A DNA stretch of 64,000 bases from Lysobacter antibioticus (GCF_000731095.1 NZ_JMTZ01000011.1:1-64000), one strand, 5' to 3'. Counted from the first letter of the stretch, positions 14,846 to 23,650 are shown. A program made the numbers and translations. The notes: generated by a model not told the origin, from the letters alone.

Positions 14846-15148
14846 TGCCGCCATGCGCCGCGCCGCCATGCGCGGCGCGGATGCGCGCGAGCGAGCGAAT
14901 ACGCGGGGCAGGGCAGGCCCTGAGTGCGATGCGGAGCAGGGAGGGTTGCGAGGCGATGGCTCGCGGATGAATGCATGAACCGGGGCGTAGGACCGCGCGC
15001 CGCAGTGGGGTTCGGGGGGCGAATTCCGAGCGCGTGCTTCGGCGTGTTTCCGGCCCCGTTCGCCTTGGCGAAGAGCCTACAAATTAAGGCTTTTTTGCCA
15101 TTGCGTCAATCCTGCCGCGCGCTGCGCAAGGCGTGTAGGATCGCGAAC
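14846..15148. other. Intergenic region ppsR-DUF1249
   Basis: About 300 bases. An imperfect GC hairpin (CGCCGCGC...GCGCGGCG) follows the ppsR stop at about 14856-14880. The rest includes an AT-richer patch (ACAAATTAAGGCTTTTTTGCC) before the DUF1249 gene that may contain its promoter. No gene was recognised. Confidence 0.4.
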
Positions 15149-15685
15149 ATGAGCACCGCCGCCTCCCGCTTCGCGCGCCTTCCCAAACTCAGCCGTTTCG
15201 GCTGGTTGATGGGCTTGTACGCGGAGAATCACGATCGTCTTTCGCGCCTGTTTTCTCCGGCCGAGCTCGCACGCGGCGTGTACCTGTCCGACGTCGGCGA
15301 CGGCCTCGAGCTGCGCCTGGACGTGATCGAGCAACATCGCTATACGACCGAAATGCGCTTGACGTATGCGCTGCAGGACCCCCTGACCGGCGAACCCGAC
15401 CCTTCCGCGTATCTGCGCCTGTATCACGACGCGCACCAGGTCGAAGCCACCCATTGCTATGTCGGCCGCCGCTGGCAGGACGTCATCGGCATGTACCCGC
15501 CGCCGGCGGAGGTGATCGGCCACCGCATGCGCATGAATACTTTTTTAGGAAAGTGGCTCGAGTATCTAGCGGAACGGGGTCATGGCATGGCAACATTGCG
15601 CCCGGTCGAACACGACCCCGCGCAGCCCGATCCATTCGGCCCAGGCGACGCGGGACCGGGAAAAAATTTAGCGATGAATGCTTGA
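15149..15685 (+). CDS. DUF1249 domain-containing protein
   Basis: A 178-residue cytosolic protein of unknown function, related to the YqiB/DUF1249 family. Conserved features are LMGLYAENHDRLSRLF near the start, RLTYALQDP...PSAYLRLYHDAHQVEATHCYVG in the middle and NTFLGKWLEYLAERGH near the end, followed by a Pro/Gly/Asp-rich tail. The ATG at 15149 fits the family N-terminus; the ORF is open further upstream but with no better start. Its stop codon lies inside the -35 box of the downstream tRNA promoter. Confidence 0.85.
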   Translation: MSTAASRFARLPKLSRFGWLMGLYAENHDRLSRLFSPAELARGVYLSDVGDGLELRLDVIEQHRYTTEMRLTYALQDPLTGEPDPSAYLRLYHDAHQVEATHCYVGRRWQDVIGMYPPPAEVIGHRMRMNTFLGKWLEYLAERGHGMATLRPVEHDPAQPDPFGPGDAGPGKNLAMNA

Positions 15686-15711
15686 CGACATCGCTGAACG
15701 CCCGCTAAGAT
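15682..15711 (+). promoter_or_regulatory. Promoter of the tRNA-Ala/tRNA-Glu unit
   Basis: TTGACG (15682-15687) and TAAGAT (15706-15711) are separated by 18 bases. Transcription would start about 12 bases before the mature tRNA-Ala 5' end. The -35 box overlaps the stop codon of the DUF1249 gene. Confidence 0.7.
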
Positions 15712-15730
15712 GTTCGTCTTTCCAGCACGT

Positions 15731-15806
<76 letters not shown>

Positions 15807-15861
15807 CTCTTCGGAACTGAAAGGGTTTCCGGACGAGTTAGCTGCAAGAACAACAAGTTTT

Positions 15862-15937
15862 GTCCCCATCGTCTAGAGGCCTAGGACATTACCCTTTCAC
15901 GGTAGCGACCGGGGTTCGAATCCCCGTGGGGACGCCA
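15862..15937 (+). tRNA. tRNA-Glu (anticodon TTC)
   Basis: A 76-base cloverleaf. The acceptor stem is GTCCCCA/TGGGGAC with discriminator G and encoded CCA. The anticodon loop CTTTCAC gives TTC. The T-loop is TTCGAAT. It is the second gene of the tRNA pair, followed directly by a strong terminator. Confidence 0.97.
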
Positions 15938-15940
15938 AAC

Positions 15941-15979
15941 AACACAGAAGGCCGCCGAAAGGCGGCCTTCTGTGTTTTC
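15941..15979 (+). terminator. Rho-independent terminator of the tRNA unit
   Basis: AACACAGAAGGCCGCC (15941-15956) and its perfect complement (15961-15976) form a 16-bp stem with a GAAA tetraloop, ending in TTTTC. It begins three bases after the tRNA-Glu CCA. Confidence 0.93.
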
Positions 15980-16304
15980 GTTCGTTCGTGCGACGAACGA
16001 ATGCCGCCGGCATGCCCGCGTTCGTGGCTGCGCTTTCATGGCCTGTCTTGCATGGCTCGATAAGCGGAGCGCGTAGGGCCGGCGATGTGCATCGACGCAT
16101 CGTGCGCGCGGCGCGCCTGTCGAGCCGCGATCGTCGACGAGGCAAGGATCGCAAGCGCGCCGACGAGATCGTGCGACGGATGCGTACGACGGATGCGTAC
16201 GACGGATGCGCGCGCCGCGGCGCGCGCATTGCCGATACGGTCGTTGCGCCGCCGCGGGCACTCGCCCGAACAGTCTCGATCGGCCTCGATTGGCCTTGTC
16301 AGCT
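15980..16304. repeat. Repeat-bearing intergenic region
   Basis: No gene was recognised. It contains a hairpin of TTCGTTCGT (15981-15989) with ACGAACGAA (15993-16001), about two and a half direct copies of GACGGATGCGTAC near 16176-16208, and a GCGCGCCGCGGCGCGCGC palindrome straight after them. Confidence 0.5.
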
Positions 16305-17054
16305 TTAATCGGCAGCGACTTCGGCGTACATGCCGTTGTGCACGGTCTCGATGATGTCGTTATAGCTGCCGGTGGACCACGGCTGTCCCTTGCCCGGCGC
16401 ATACAAAGTCATCTTGGCCGGAACCACCCGGCTGCCGGCCTGATCGAGCAAGCGATCGAACTCGGTCAGCCCTTCCAGCAATTTCTTGGTCTTGAGCTTG
16501 GCCGGATTGCCCTTCTTCGCCAGCACATCCTGCATGCGCGCGCTCAGCGCCGGCACGGTGCATTCGAGTTCGACCTCGCTGATCCGCCCGTTCTTGACGT
16601 ATTCGTTCGCTTGCTCGGTGTTCGACAGGCCGCGGCATTGCGCGCCGGCCGCGAGTTGGTTGACCCGCTTGATCGCTGCGGCGAGGGCGGGCTTGGCCTT
16701 GGCTTTGTCAACCTTCGGCATGTCCGCCAGGATGCCGTCGGCGAAGCCTTCGTACTGCTGCTCCATGCCGGCCGTGTCGGCCAGGTCCTCGAGATCGAAG
16801 GCGTTTTCGTTGTTGGCGTACAGCGGTTTGGAGTAGGCGTTGAGTTGCTTCGCCGCTTCGAGGTCCTGCCTCAGCGCAACGCGCGCGTAGAGCTCGGCGA
16901 CCTGCTCGGGCTTCATGGCGATCTTGGGCGCGCGGGTCTTGGCTTTGGCGGCCTTGGACGGCTTGGCGGCGAAGGCCGGGTCGAAGACCGGCGCGAACAC
17001 GGCCGGAATCAACAGCGCGGCCAACAGCGCATTACGGAGCGGGTTGCGGGACAT
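16305..17054 (-). CDS. Secreted or periplasmic protein of unknown function
   Basis: A 249-residue product. Its N-terminal signal peptide is MSRNPLRNALLAALLIPAVF... with a likely cleavage site at DPAFA-AK (about residue 29). It continues with a Lys/Ala-rich linker and a mostly helical soluble domain. Two cysteines (AQCRGL and ELECTV) could form a disulfide. No family was recognised. It is on the same strand as the radical SAM operon and lies 89 bases after its last gene, beyond a hairpin, so it could be read through from that operon or be independent. Confidence 0.7.
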   Translation of the reverse strand: MSRNPLRNALLAALLIPAVFAPVFDPAFAAKPSKAAKAKTRAPKIAMKPEQVAELYARVALRQDLEAAKQLNAYSKPLYANNENAFDLEDLADTAGMEQQYEGFADGILADMPKVDKAKAKPALAAAIKRVNQLAAGAQCRGLSNTEQANEYVKNGRISEVELECTVPALSARMQDVLAKKGNPAKLKTKKLLEGLTEFDRLLDQAGSRVVPAKMTLYAPGKGQPWSTGSYNDIIETVHNGMYAEVAAD

Positions 17055-17119
17055 AGGGCGTTCCTTTGCGTGGGAAGAGGGTGGTTTGCCGGTTCAAAGC
17101 GACCGGCTGGTCCGGCCGA

Positions 17120-17139
17120 GGCGGGCATGCGGGCCCGCC
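17120..17139 (-). terminator. Hairpin after the STM4011-4015-like operon
   Basis: GGCGGGC and GCCCGCC form a 7-bp GC stem with a 6-base loop, just 3' of the last gene of the minus-strand operon. No clear T-run is present on that strand. Confidence 0.4.
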
Positions 17140-17143
17140 GAAG

Positions 17144-17998
17144 TCATAGGACGAACGACGGCACCCGTTCCAGCACGCCGCCGGCATAGTCGCGCTGGAA
17201 CGGCAGGTCGGGGCGATGGGCGTAGCCGATGTAGCAGTCGCAACGCGAGTTCGGACAGCTGCGGGTGCGCAGTTGCGCGGCGTAGCTGCCGTCGTAGAGG
17301 TTGCCGAGCGGTTCGGCGACGAAGTGGCAGCGCTTGACGTTGCCGTCGCCGTCGACCGAAACGACGTTCTCGCCGGTCAGGCAGGGCGCGCCGAGGCTCG
17401 GCGCCGGGTCGAGGTTGTAGCGGAAGTGCGGGTCGATGCGTTGCAGGCGTTCGATCTGCGCCTCGTCGTAGTAACTCGGCGGACGCTCGTCGTAGGCGTT
17501 GAGCCACAGCGGCGTGTGCGCCGGTAGTTCGGCCCGCAGCGCTTCGATTTCGTCCAGGTGCTCGTGCAGGGCGACCATGCCGACGCTGTGGCGCACGCCG
17601 CGGCGCGCGAGTTCGCGGCAGCGGGCGAGGAAGGCCGCTCGCGTGACCTGGGTCGGGTGATAGGTGCACCACAGTGCGAGCGTGCGGGTATCGACGTCGT
17701 CGAGCCAACGCATGCCGACGCACAGGTTGGTCTGGATCGCGACTCGGCGCACCTGCGGCAGGTGGCTCAGGCGGGTTATCGCGTCGCGGTAGTGGCGGCG
17801 CACCAGGCCTTCGCCCCAGGGGGTGAACAGGATCGACAGGTCCATGCGCTGCTGCATCGCCCAATCGACGAAACGCGCCAGGTCGTCGGCGTCGCGACGC
17901 AGCGCGGCGCGGCTGTCGTAGGTCTTCGCGAACGGGCAGTAGGCGCACTCGTAGTTGCAACTGCTGAGCCGGCCGCGATAGAGCAGGGACAGGTGCAT
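17144..17998 (-). CDS. STM4011-like radical SAM protein
   Basis: A 284-residue radical SAM enzyme. The N-terminal [4Fe-4S] motif is CNYECAYC (Cys-x3-Cys-x2-Cys, about residues 14-21). A partial TIM barrel and a C-terminal Cys-rich region follow (APCLTGENVVSVDGDGNVKRCHFV...RSCPNSRCDCYIGY), which resembles SPASM-type auxiliary cluster binding. It matches the STM4011 family of a conserved five-gene cassette named from Salmonella. It is the last gene of the operon and starts 4 bases after the STM4012-like gene. The substrate is unknown; a modified peptide or protein is a reasonable guess. Confidence 0.82.
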   Translation of the reverse strand: MHLSLLYRGRLSSCNYECAYCPFAKTYDSRAALRRDADDLARFVDWAMQQRMDLSILFTPWGEGLVRRHYRDAITRLSHLPQVRRVAIQTNLCVGMRWLDDVDTRTLALWCTYHPTQVTRAAFLARCRELARRGVRHSVGMVALHEHLDEIEALRAELPAHTPLWLNAYDERPPSYYDEAQIERLQRIDPHFRYNLDPAPSLGAPCLTGENVVSVDGDGNVKRCHFVAEPLGNLYDGSYAAQLRTRSCPNSRCDCYIGYAHRPDLPFQRDYAGGVLERVPSFVL

Positions 17999-18002
17999 GC
18001 GC

Positions 18003-19376
18003 TCAGCCGAGGCGATAGTCGTGCATGCGCTCGGCGATGCGCGCCGACGTCAGCCAGGGGCCGATGGTGTCGGCGCGGGCGAGGCCGGCGTCGGTCAGGG
18101 CAAGCATCGCCCCGTCGCCGTGGGCGAGGTCGAGATCGAGCAGGTCGCGCAGCTGCGGCAGGTCGTCGAGACAATCTGCGCCGAAACGGCGGCGGTAGTC
18201 GTCGCGGTCCAGGCCCGGGCGGATCAGCAGGGACTGGATGACGTGGCGGCGCCGGCGTTCGTCCTCGTCGAGCTCGATACCGTAGTCGGCGTAGGCGAAC
18301 GAGGCCGGGTCGCGGGCCAGGTAGTGGTCGAGGATCTCGGCGACGCTGCGCCGGGCCACGCCATACTCGCTGGAGTAATGCAGGGTGCCGGTGTAGGAGC
18401 GCGCACCGCAGCCGACCCCGACCATGCCGTCGCTCTGGCAGCAGTAGACCGGCGCGGCGATGTCGGGCGAATGCGGGGCGCGGAACATGCGCATCGAGAC
18501 CTGGGTGTAACCGGCCGCGAGCAGATGGTCGCGGCCGGCCTCGTACAGCGCCAGGCGCGTGTCCAGCGGTTCGGGCTGCAGGGCGAATCCGGGCTTGGCG
18601 CCGGCCTTGGCCTCGATCCGGCCCAGACCGGTCAGCGGCCGCACGTACAGCGGATACAGATAGATCTCCTCGGGCTGATGCGCCAGGGCACTGTCGATCG
18701 AGGCGAGAAAGCTCGTCACCGTCTGCCCGGCGATGCCGTAGATCAGGTCTAGGTTGAGGATCGGGAAGGCCTGCTCGCGGATAGTCGCGATCGCGCGCTC
18801 GACCACCTCGCGCTGCTGCGGCCGCACCAGCGAGCGCACCTCGGCGTCGCTGAAGCTCTGGATGCCCATGCTGACCCGGTCGATGCCGGCTTCGCGGCAG
18901 ACCCGCAGCTTGTCGGCATCGACGGTTTCCGGCGACACCTCAATGCCGGCCGGCGTGGTCTTCAAGTCGATCGAGGCGTGGCGTTCGACCATAGCGAACA
19001 CTCTGCGCAACTGGTCGACGTCGAGGTAAGTCGGGGTGCCGCCGCCGAGCGCGAAACGCACGAAACGGTGATCGCCGAGCGCCTGCGCGGTGGCCTGCAG
19101 CTGCCGCTCCATCTGGTCGAGATAGGCGTCGACCTTGGCCGGTTCCGGCCGCGCCAGCGCGAACAGATTGCAGAAGCCGCAGCGGTAGGAGCAGAACGGG
19201 ATGTGCAGGTACAGGAACAAGGCATCGCGGCGTTCGCCGGCCCACAACTGCGACAAGGGCTGCGCCGGCTCGATCGGGCGATAGGCGGTCTTGTGCGGGT
19301 AGGAATACGAGTACGCCTGGTAGGGCGGCAAGTTGAGCAGGTCGGCGAGGCCGGGCGAAGCAAGGGGAGCGGTCAT
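18003..19376 (-). CDS. STM4012-like radical SAM protein (coproporphyrinogen oxidase-like)
   Basis: A 457-residue radical SAM protein resembling HemN/HemW. The cluster motif is CSYRCGFC in YLHIPFCSYRCGFCNLFA (about residues 61-78), followed by FALGGGTPTYL and the HemN-type GIDRVSMGIQSFSD block. It matches the STM4012 family, so it is unlikely to be the housekeeping coproporphyrinogen dehydrogenase. The ORF is open for about 660 bases upstream, but the start at 19376 overlaps the previous stop (ATGA). It is the fourth gene of the operon. The function is unknown. Confidence 0.85.
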   Translation of the reverse strand: MTAPLASPGLADLLNLPPYQAYSYSYPHKTAYRPIEPAQPLSQLWAGERRDALFLYLHIPFCSYRCGFCNLFALARPEPAKVDAYLDQMERQLQATAQALGDHRFVRFALGGGTPTYLDVDQLRRVFAMVERHASIDLKTTPAGIEVSPETVDADKLRVCREAGIDRVSMGIQSFSDAEVRSLVRPQQREVVERAIATIREQAFPILNLDLIYGIAGQTVTSFLASIDSALAHQPEEIYLYPLYVRPLTGLGRIEAKAGAKPGFALQPEPLDTRLALYEAGRDHLLAAGYTQVSMRMFRAPHSPDIAAPVYCCQSDGMVGVGCGARSYTGTLHYSSEYGVARRSVAEILDHYLARDPASFAYADYGIELDEDERRRRHVIQSLLIRPGLDRDDYRRRFGADCLDDLPQLRDLLDLDLAHGDGAMLALTDAGLARADTIGPWLTSARIAERMHDYRLG

Positions 19377-20191
19377 GGCGTGAGTATGAAATGCGCGTAA
19401 GGCACGGTCATCACCACTTCGTGGGCGAGGCGATGGCCGTGGTAGCCGTCCTCGCCGTAGGCGGTGCCGTGGTCGGAGCAGGCGATGACGAAGGCGCGTC
19501 CGCGTTCGCGCAAGGCGGCGAACAAGGGCGCGAGCGCGGCGTCGACGTAGCGCAGGGCGGCGCAATGGCTGTCGTAGCCGTCGTGCTCGGCGCCGGCGAG
19601 GTAATGGCGATTGGGCTGGTGCAGGGCGGAGACGTTGATGAAGACGAAGCAGCGGGTATCGCGCAGCTCCTCGCTGCGCAGGCGTGCGCAGGCCAGCGCG
19701 ACCTGGCGCTGGGTGGAGTCCGCCGCGGTGACGCCGAAACCCGGCTCCCAATAGCTCTCGTCGAACAAGCCGGGCAATTGCGAACCGAGCGGGTTGCGCT
19801 TGTTGAAGAAGCCGACCCCGCCGACGCAGATCGTGCGATAGCCGGCGTCGTGCAGGCCGGAGACGATGTCGGCGCGGTCGCGGAACACGTAGGTGTGGGC
19901 GGCGGTGGTTTCGCTGCCTTCGAAGTCGAGCGCGAACAAGCGCGGATGCGGGCCGGGCGAGGCCGGGGTCGGCAGGAAGCCGGCGAAGAACGCCGCGTGC
20001 GCGGCATAGGTGAAGCTGCCCGGCGTGTGCCGGCGCTCCCACCCGCCCGGAGGCAAATGCGGGCCTATCACCGGCAGTTCGCCGCGCTCGAAGCAGGCTT
20101 GGGCGGCGTCGTAGCGCAAGGTGTCGAGGGTGATCAGGACCAGGTCGTGATCGCCGACGATGGCGCGCATGTCGGGCAGGGCATCAGGCAT
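19373..20191 (-). CDS. STM4013-like sulfatase/alkaline-phosphatase-fold hydrolase
   Basis: A 272-residue protein with metal-binding landmarks of the sulfatase/phosphatase superfamily: LVLITLDTLRYD near the N-terminus and ACSDHGTAYGEDGYHGHRLAHE near the C-terminus. LDTLRYD has no Cys or Ser at the usual sulfatase formylglycine position; a threonine is there, which fits a phosphoryl-transfer type of chemistry. It belongs to the STM4013/SEN3800-like family. It overlaps the STM4014-like gene by 8 bases and the STM4012-like gene by 4, so it is tightly coupled in the operon. The substrate is unknown. Confidence 0.82.
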   Translation of the reverse strand: MPDALPDMRAIVGDHDLVLITLDTLRYDAAQACFERGELPVIGPHLPPGGWERRHTPGSFTYAAHAAFFAGFLPTPASPGPHPRLFALDFEGSETTAAHTYVFRDRADIVSGLHDAGYRTICVGGVGFFNKRNPLGSQLPGLFDESYWEPGFGVTAADSTQRQVALACARLRSEELRDTRCFVFINVSALHQPNRHYLAGAEHDGYDSHCAALRYVDAALAPLFAALRERGRAFVIACSDHGTAYGEDGYHGHRLAHEVVMTVPYAHFILTP

Positions 20192-21326
20192 GGGCGGGGC
20201 TTCGTTGCGGGCCGGTCGTGGTGTGCGGCGAGGGCGTCAGCGCCGCCTGATCGTCGTAGGTGCCGCGGCCCTGCCACAGCAAGTTCGGCAGCAGGTCGCC
20301 GAAGGCATTGGCTTCGAGCAGCCAACTGCGGCGGCCGCGCAGGATCAGGTCGAAGCCGATCATGCGGCTGCGCGGGAATACCTGGGCGGCGTGTTCGCTC
20401 GCGGTTTCCAGCGCCTGCATCGAACCCGCATCGAGCCAGGCCTCCAGCGCGCCGCGGCGGTTGCCCAAGTGCAGATTGGTTAACGGCCTTCGGCTGACCC
20501 GGGCGACGCGTTGCCGCGCCTGGCCGTCGAGGGCGACTACGCGCAGGTCGTAGTGTCCGCCGAGGGCATCGGGCGCGCGCGGCTTCGGTATCCAGCGCTC
20601 GGCGTATGCGCCTTGTGCGGCGAGGAGGTCGACAAGGCGGGCGATGTCGCGGGCGGCGGTGTAGCGGCGCGGGCGCAGCGAATTGAACACGCGGACTTGC
20701 CCGCCGCTTTCGACCAGTTCGGCCGAGCCGTAGGCGATCTCGCGGCCGGCGCGGTTGCGCCGATACGCCAACACGCCGGCGCCCGAGGATCCGTAGCGCG
20801 CCTTGACGAAGGCCTGGTCGCAGCCGGTATCGCGCAAACGTTCGCGCAGGTCTTCGTAGCCGTCGATCGGGCCGAGCAGCGGCGGCACCTCGATCCCGGC
20901 CGCGATCAAGCGCTGCTGGCAGGCCAGCTTGTCGCTCATGCAGGCGATGTCGTCGGGTGGGTTGAGGTAGGCGGCCTCGGCCGGCAGCGAGCGCAGCAGA
21001 TCGGCGAAGCCGGCGTACCAGTGGTGCTGGTAGGCGAGTTCGCCATGTTCGAGCGGCTGCGGTACCGGGCCCGGCGCGCCGAGCCGATGCCAGCCGCGTT
21101 CGATCAGGGCGGCGTGCAGGGCCGGCGCTTCGCCGGGCGATTCCAGCTTGACCATCGCGCCGCGATGGCCGCCGATCGCCTCGGCGGCGCGTTCCGGCGC
21201 GCTCAGCAGGGTCTGGTAGTCGACGACTTCGGCCGCAGGCAGGCCGCGCTCGCGCAAGGCCTGCTGCAATCCCTGGACCCGGCGGCTGGCGCGCGGGCCG
21301 AACAGCAGCCAGGGGGGGGCGGCCAC
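20184..21326 (-). CDS. STM4014-like ATP-grasp domain protein
   Basis: A 380-residue protein with ATP-grasp features. These are a lysine in the first nucleotide-binding strand (CDQAFVKARYGSSGAGV), the acidic hinge around GAYAERWIPKP and the metal-binding stretch FDLILRGRRSWLLEANAFGD. It corresponds to the STM4014 family. The start is a GTG at 21326, only 3 bases after the STM4015-like stop. A run of eight G (C on the coding strand) spans codons 4-6 and could allow slippage. An ATP-grasp ligase could join an amino acid or other carboxylate to a target, but the substrate is not known. Confidence 0.8.
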   Translation of the reverse strand: MAAPPWLLFGPRASRRVQGLQQALRERGLPAAEVVDYQTLLSAPERAAEAIGGHRGAMVKLESPGEAPALHAALIERGWHRLGAPGPVPQPLEHGELAYQHHWYAGFADLLRSLPAEAAYLNPPDDIACMSDKLACQQRLIAAGIEVPPLLGPIDGYEDLRERLRDTGCDQAFVKARYGSSGAGVLAYRRNRAGREIAYGSAELVESGGQVRVFNSLRPRRYTAARDIARLVDLLAAQGAYAERWIPKPRAPDALGGHYDLRVVALDGQARQRVARVSRRPLTNLHLGNRRGALEAWLDAGSMQALETASEHAAQVFPRSRMIGFDLILRGRRSWLLEANAFGDLLPNLLWQGRGTYDDQAALTPSPHTTTGPQRSPAHA

Positions 21327-21329
21327 GTC

Positions 21330-22241
21330 TTACTCGGCGACTGCGACGTAGCGCTCGCCGTCGTCCTCGTCTTCATGCTCGTCGAGCAGCACTTCGCAGG
21401 GCAGGCTGGCGAGTTTCTGCTGCCATTCCGGCGAGATGTAGTGGTGGCTCAGGTTGATGCGTTCGATGCCGCCGAGGTTCGGGCTTTCGAACAGGGCCTG
21501 CGCACCGACGTCGCCGATGGTGCCCAGCGACAGGTCGAGGGTCTGCAAGCCGCCCAGCCAGGGCTGCGCGGCCAGCCATACGGCGAGTTCGTCGCTGATG
21601 CTGGCGTTGCGCAAGCCCAGGTAACGCAGGCGCTCGGGCTGGATCGCGGTGAACAGGCGCTGATAGGTCGTCAGGTCGCCGTCGTAGCCGTAGTTGTCGT
21701 CGCCGAGCCACAGTTCGAGGTGGTGCAGTGCGGGCAGCTTGGAGCCGGCGAGGGCGTCGACGATCTTCGACGGCAGGCCGCCGCATTCGATCGCCAGTTC
21801 CTGCAGGTGCTCATGCTCGAAGGCCTGCAGTTCCAGACCGCTGGAGCCTCGGATGCGCAGGGATTCCAGCGCCGGATAGGCGGCGAGCAGGGCGTTGTAC
21901 GAGGTCTGGATGATCCAGGAGATCTCGCAGTCTTCGTACGTCATGTCGCCGACGAACAGCCCCTTGAGCGCAGGCAGTTCGGCGCGGCGTTCGATCAGCA
22001 GGTCGAGATAGCCCGACGGGCTTTCGTCGTGGGCTTCGCTCCAGGGGCCGACGACCAGCGCATCGAGCGTGCCCGGGTCGACCTGCGACAGCAGACTGCC
22101 GAGCAGATCGCCTTGGCTTTCGGCGCTGTCGTAGTCCTGATGCAGGCGGTAGACGACGTCGCCGCCGGCGGGCGTCTCGCCCATGCTGAAGTTCACGATG
22201 CGCTTGCCGCGGTAGATCTGCGAATACTCGCCAATGGCCAC
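21330..22241 (-). CDS. STM4015-like leucine-rich-repeat protein
   Basis: A 303-residue protein, first gene of the five-gene operon. Leucine-rich-repeat-like units are visible: ALESLRIRGSSGLELQAF, LHHLELWLGDD, LRYLGLRNASISDELA, LQTLDLSLGTIGD and IERINLSHHYIS. The tail is acidic (LDEHEDEDDGE). The start is a GTG (VAIGEYSQIYRGKRIVNF) with an AAGGAG ribosome binding site; ATGs further upstream give an implausible N-terminus. It matches the STM4015 family. LRR proteins bind proteins, so it may present the substrate of the other four enzymes. Confidence 0.82.
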   Translation of the reverse strand: MAIGEYSQIYRGKRIVNFSMGETPAGGDVVYRLHQDYDSAESQGDLLGSLLSQVDPGTLDALVVGPWSEAHDESPSGYLDLLIERRAELPALKGLFVGDMTYEDCEISWIIQTSYNALLAAYPALESLRIRGSSGLELQAFEHEHLQELAIECGGLPSKIVDALAGSKLPALHHLELWLGDDNYGYDGDLTTYQRLFTAIQPERLRYLGLRNASISDELAVWLAAQPWLGGLQTLDLSLGTIGDVGAQALFESPNLGGIERINLSHHYISPEWQQKLASLPCEVLLDEHEDEDDGERYVAVAE

Positions 22242-22405
22242 GAGTGGCTCCTTGCCTGAATGTGCCGCAAGCATACCCAAGCCCGGGCCGACCGCGTAGC
22301 CGCGCGCAGTTTGCGCATCGCGGCGGTCGGCACAGCATCGGCGCATCGATCGGCCCTCATCGCGCGGCGGTGCTGCCGACACAGCGCGCGGCAACAGGCC
22401 GTTGC

Positions 22406-22411
22406 TATGAT
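22406..22411 (+). promoter_or_regulatory. Candidate -10 element for phaEC
   Basis: TATGAT lies 24 bases before the phaE ATG, giving a very short leader. No strong -35 box is seen. Confidence 0.4.
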
Positions 22412-22434
22412 CGGATCAAATCATGGAGGCGGCG

Positions 22435-23649
22435 ATGGCGAATTTCGGTTTCGGCTCGACTAATCCCGGCGATTTCGGCGCCGGCCCCGATCTGGATGCA
22501 TTGGCGCGACAGTACTGGAGCGCATGGGGGCAGATGATGCGCGGTGCCGGCGCGCAGCCCTCGCAGCCGTCGGTTCCGGGTTGGAACGAGGCCGTGAACT
22601 GGTGGTCGCAACTGGCCAAGGGCGCGAGCCCGCAAGCCGACGAAACCCTGGACCGCTTCAACAGCCAGGCGCGCGGCTGGTTCGGCGAAATCCAGAAGTT
22701 GGCGGCGCAGTTCGCCGGCAGCGACGCCTCGGCCGGCGACATCGCCGGGGCCTGGAAACGCGCGCTCGGCGGCAATGCCGCCAATCCCTTCGCCGACGTG
22801 TTCGGGGCGATGCGCGGCCCGGGCCAGCAGGATCTGTCGCGTTGGGTCGAGCAGGTCGCGCCGTTTCTGGAGCGCCTGCAAGGCCAGGGCCCATCGATCC
22901 TCGGCCTGCCTGCCTTCGGTTTCGCGCGCGAGCATCAGGAGCGTCTGCAGGCGCTGGCTCAGGCGCATGTCGATTACCAGAAGCAAAGCCAGGCCTACAA
23001 CGCCTTGATGACCGAAGCCGGCCAGGATGCGTTCTCGCGTTTCGAGGACAAGCTGGCCGAGCGCAGCGAGCCGGGTCGTCAGCTCTCCAGCGCACGCGCG
23101 CTGTTCGATCTGTGGATCGATGCGGCCGAGGAAGCCTATGCCCAGATCGCCTTGTCGCCGCGTTTCCGCGACGCGTATGCGGCCCTGGTGAATTCGCAGA
23201 TGCGCCTGCGCGCCGGCGTGCAGAAGGAAGTCGAACAGGCCAGCGGCGGCTTCGGCATCCCGACCCGCACCGAGATCGACGCTGCGCACCGCAAGATCGC
23301 GCAACTCGAACGCGAACTGCGGCGCCTGCGCGATGAAGTGCAGCAGGCGCGGTCCGCCAGCGCGAACGAGGCGCCGCGCCGGGCCGCGGAAGCGCCGCCC
23401 GCGCCGGCCCAGCCGGCTGCGAAGGCCGCGGCAAAATCAGCGGCAAAGTCGGCCAAGCCGGGGGCGAAGAAAACCGTCAAGCCGCGCCCGGCCCAGGCCA
23501 CGGCGGCCGCCGCCAGCAAGTCGGGCGATGTGTCGCCGGGCAAGCCCAAGCCGGCGAAGAAGACCGCGATCGCCCGTCCGCAACCGCCGACCCGGCCCAG
23601 CGCCGCCGCCGCGGTGAAGCCGGCCAAGACCACGAAGAAGGCGCGCTGA
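22435..23649 (+). CDS. phaE: Class III PHA synthase subunit PhaE
   Basis: The accessory subunit of class III polyhydroxyalkanoate synthase; with PhaC it polymerises 3-hydroxyacyl-CoA into storage polyester granules. The 404-residue product has a PhaE-like alpha-helical body and a coiled-coil stretch (about residues 277-306, AHRKIAQLERELRRLRDEVQ). Its C-terminal 90 residues are a low-complexity Ala/Lys/Pro region (KAAAKSAAKSAKPGAKK), perhaps for granule or DNA contact. The ATG at 22435 has GGAGG at good spacing, better than the ATG 12 bases upstream. phaC starts one base after its stop. Confidence 0.9.
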   Translation: MANFGFGSTNPGDFGAGPDLDALARQYWSAWGQMMRGAGAQPSQPSVPGWNEAVNWWSQLAKGASPQADETLDRFNSQARGWFGEIQKLAAQFAGSDASAGDIAGAWKRALGGNAANPFADVFGAMRGPGQQDLSRWVEQVAPFLERLQGQGPSILGLPAFGFAREHQERLQALAQAHVDYQKQSQAYNALMTEAGQDAFSRFEDKLAERSEPGRQLSSARALFDLWIDAAEEAYAQIALSPRFRDAYAALVNSQMRLRAGVQKEVEQASGGFGIPTRTEIDAAHRKIAQLERELRRLRDEVQQARSASANEAPRRAAEAPPAPAQPAAKAAAKSAAKSAKPGAKKTVKPRPAQATAAAASKSGDVSPGKPKPAKKTAIARPQPPTRPSAAAAVKPAKTTKKAR

Positions 23650-23650
23650 C

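Noticed and set aside
18003-19376. Housekeeping coproporphyrinogen III dehydrogenase (hemN)
   Set aside because: The motifs are HemN-like, but the gene sits in a tight STM4011-4015-type operon with non-heme partners, so it is assigned to that family.
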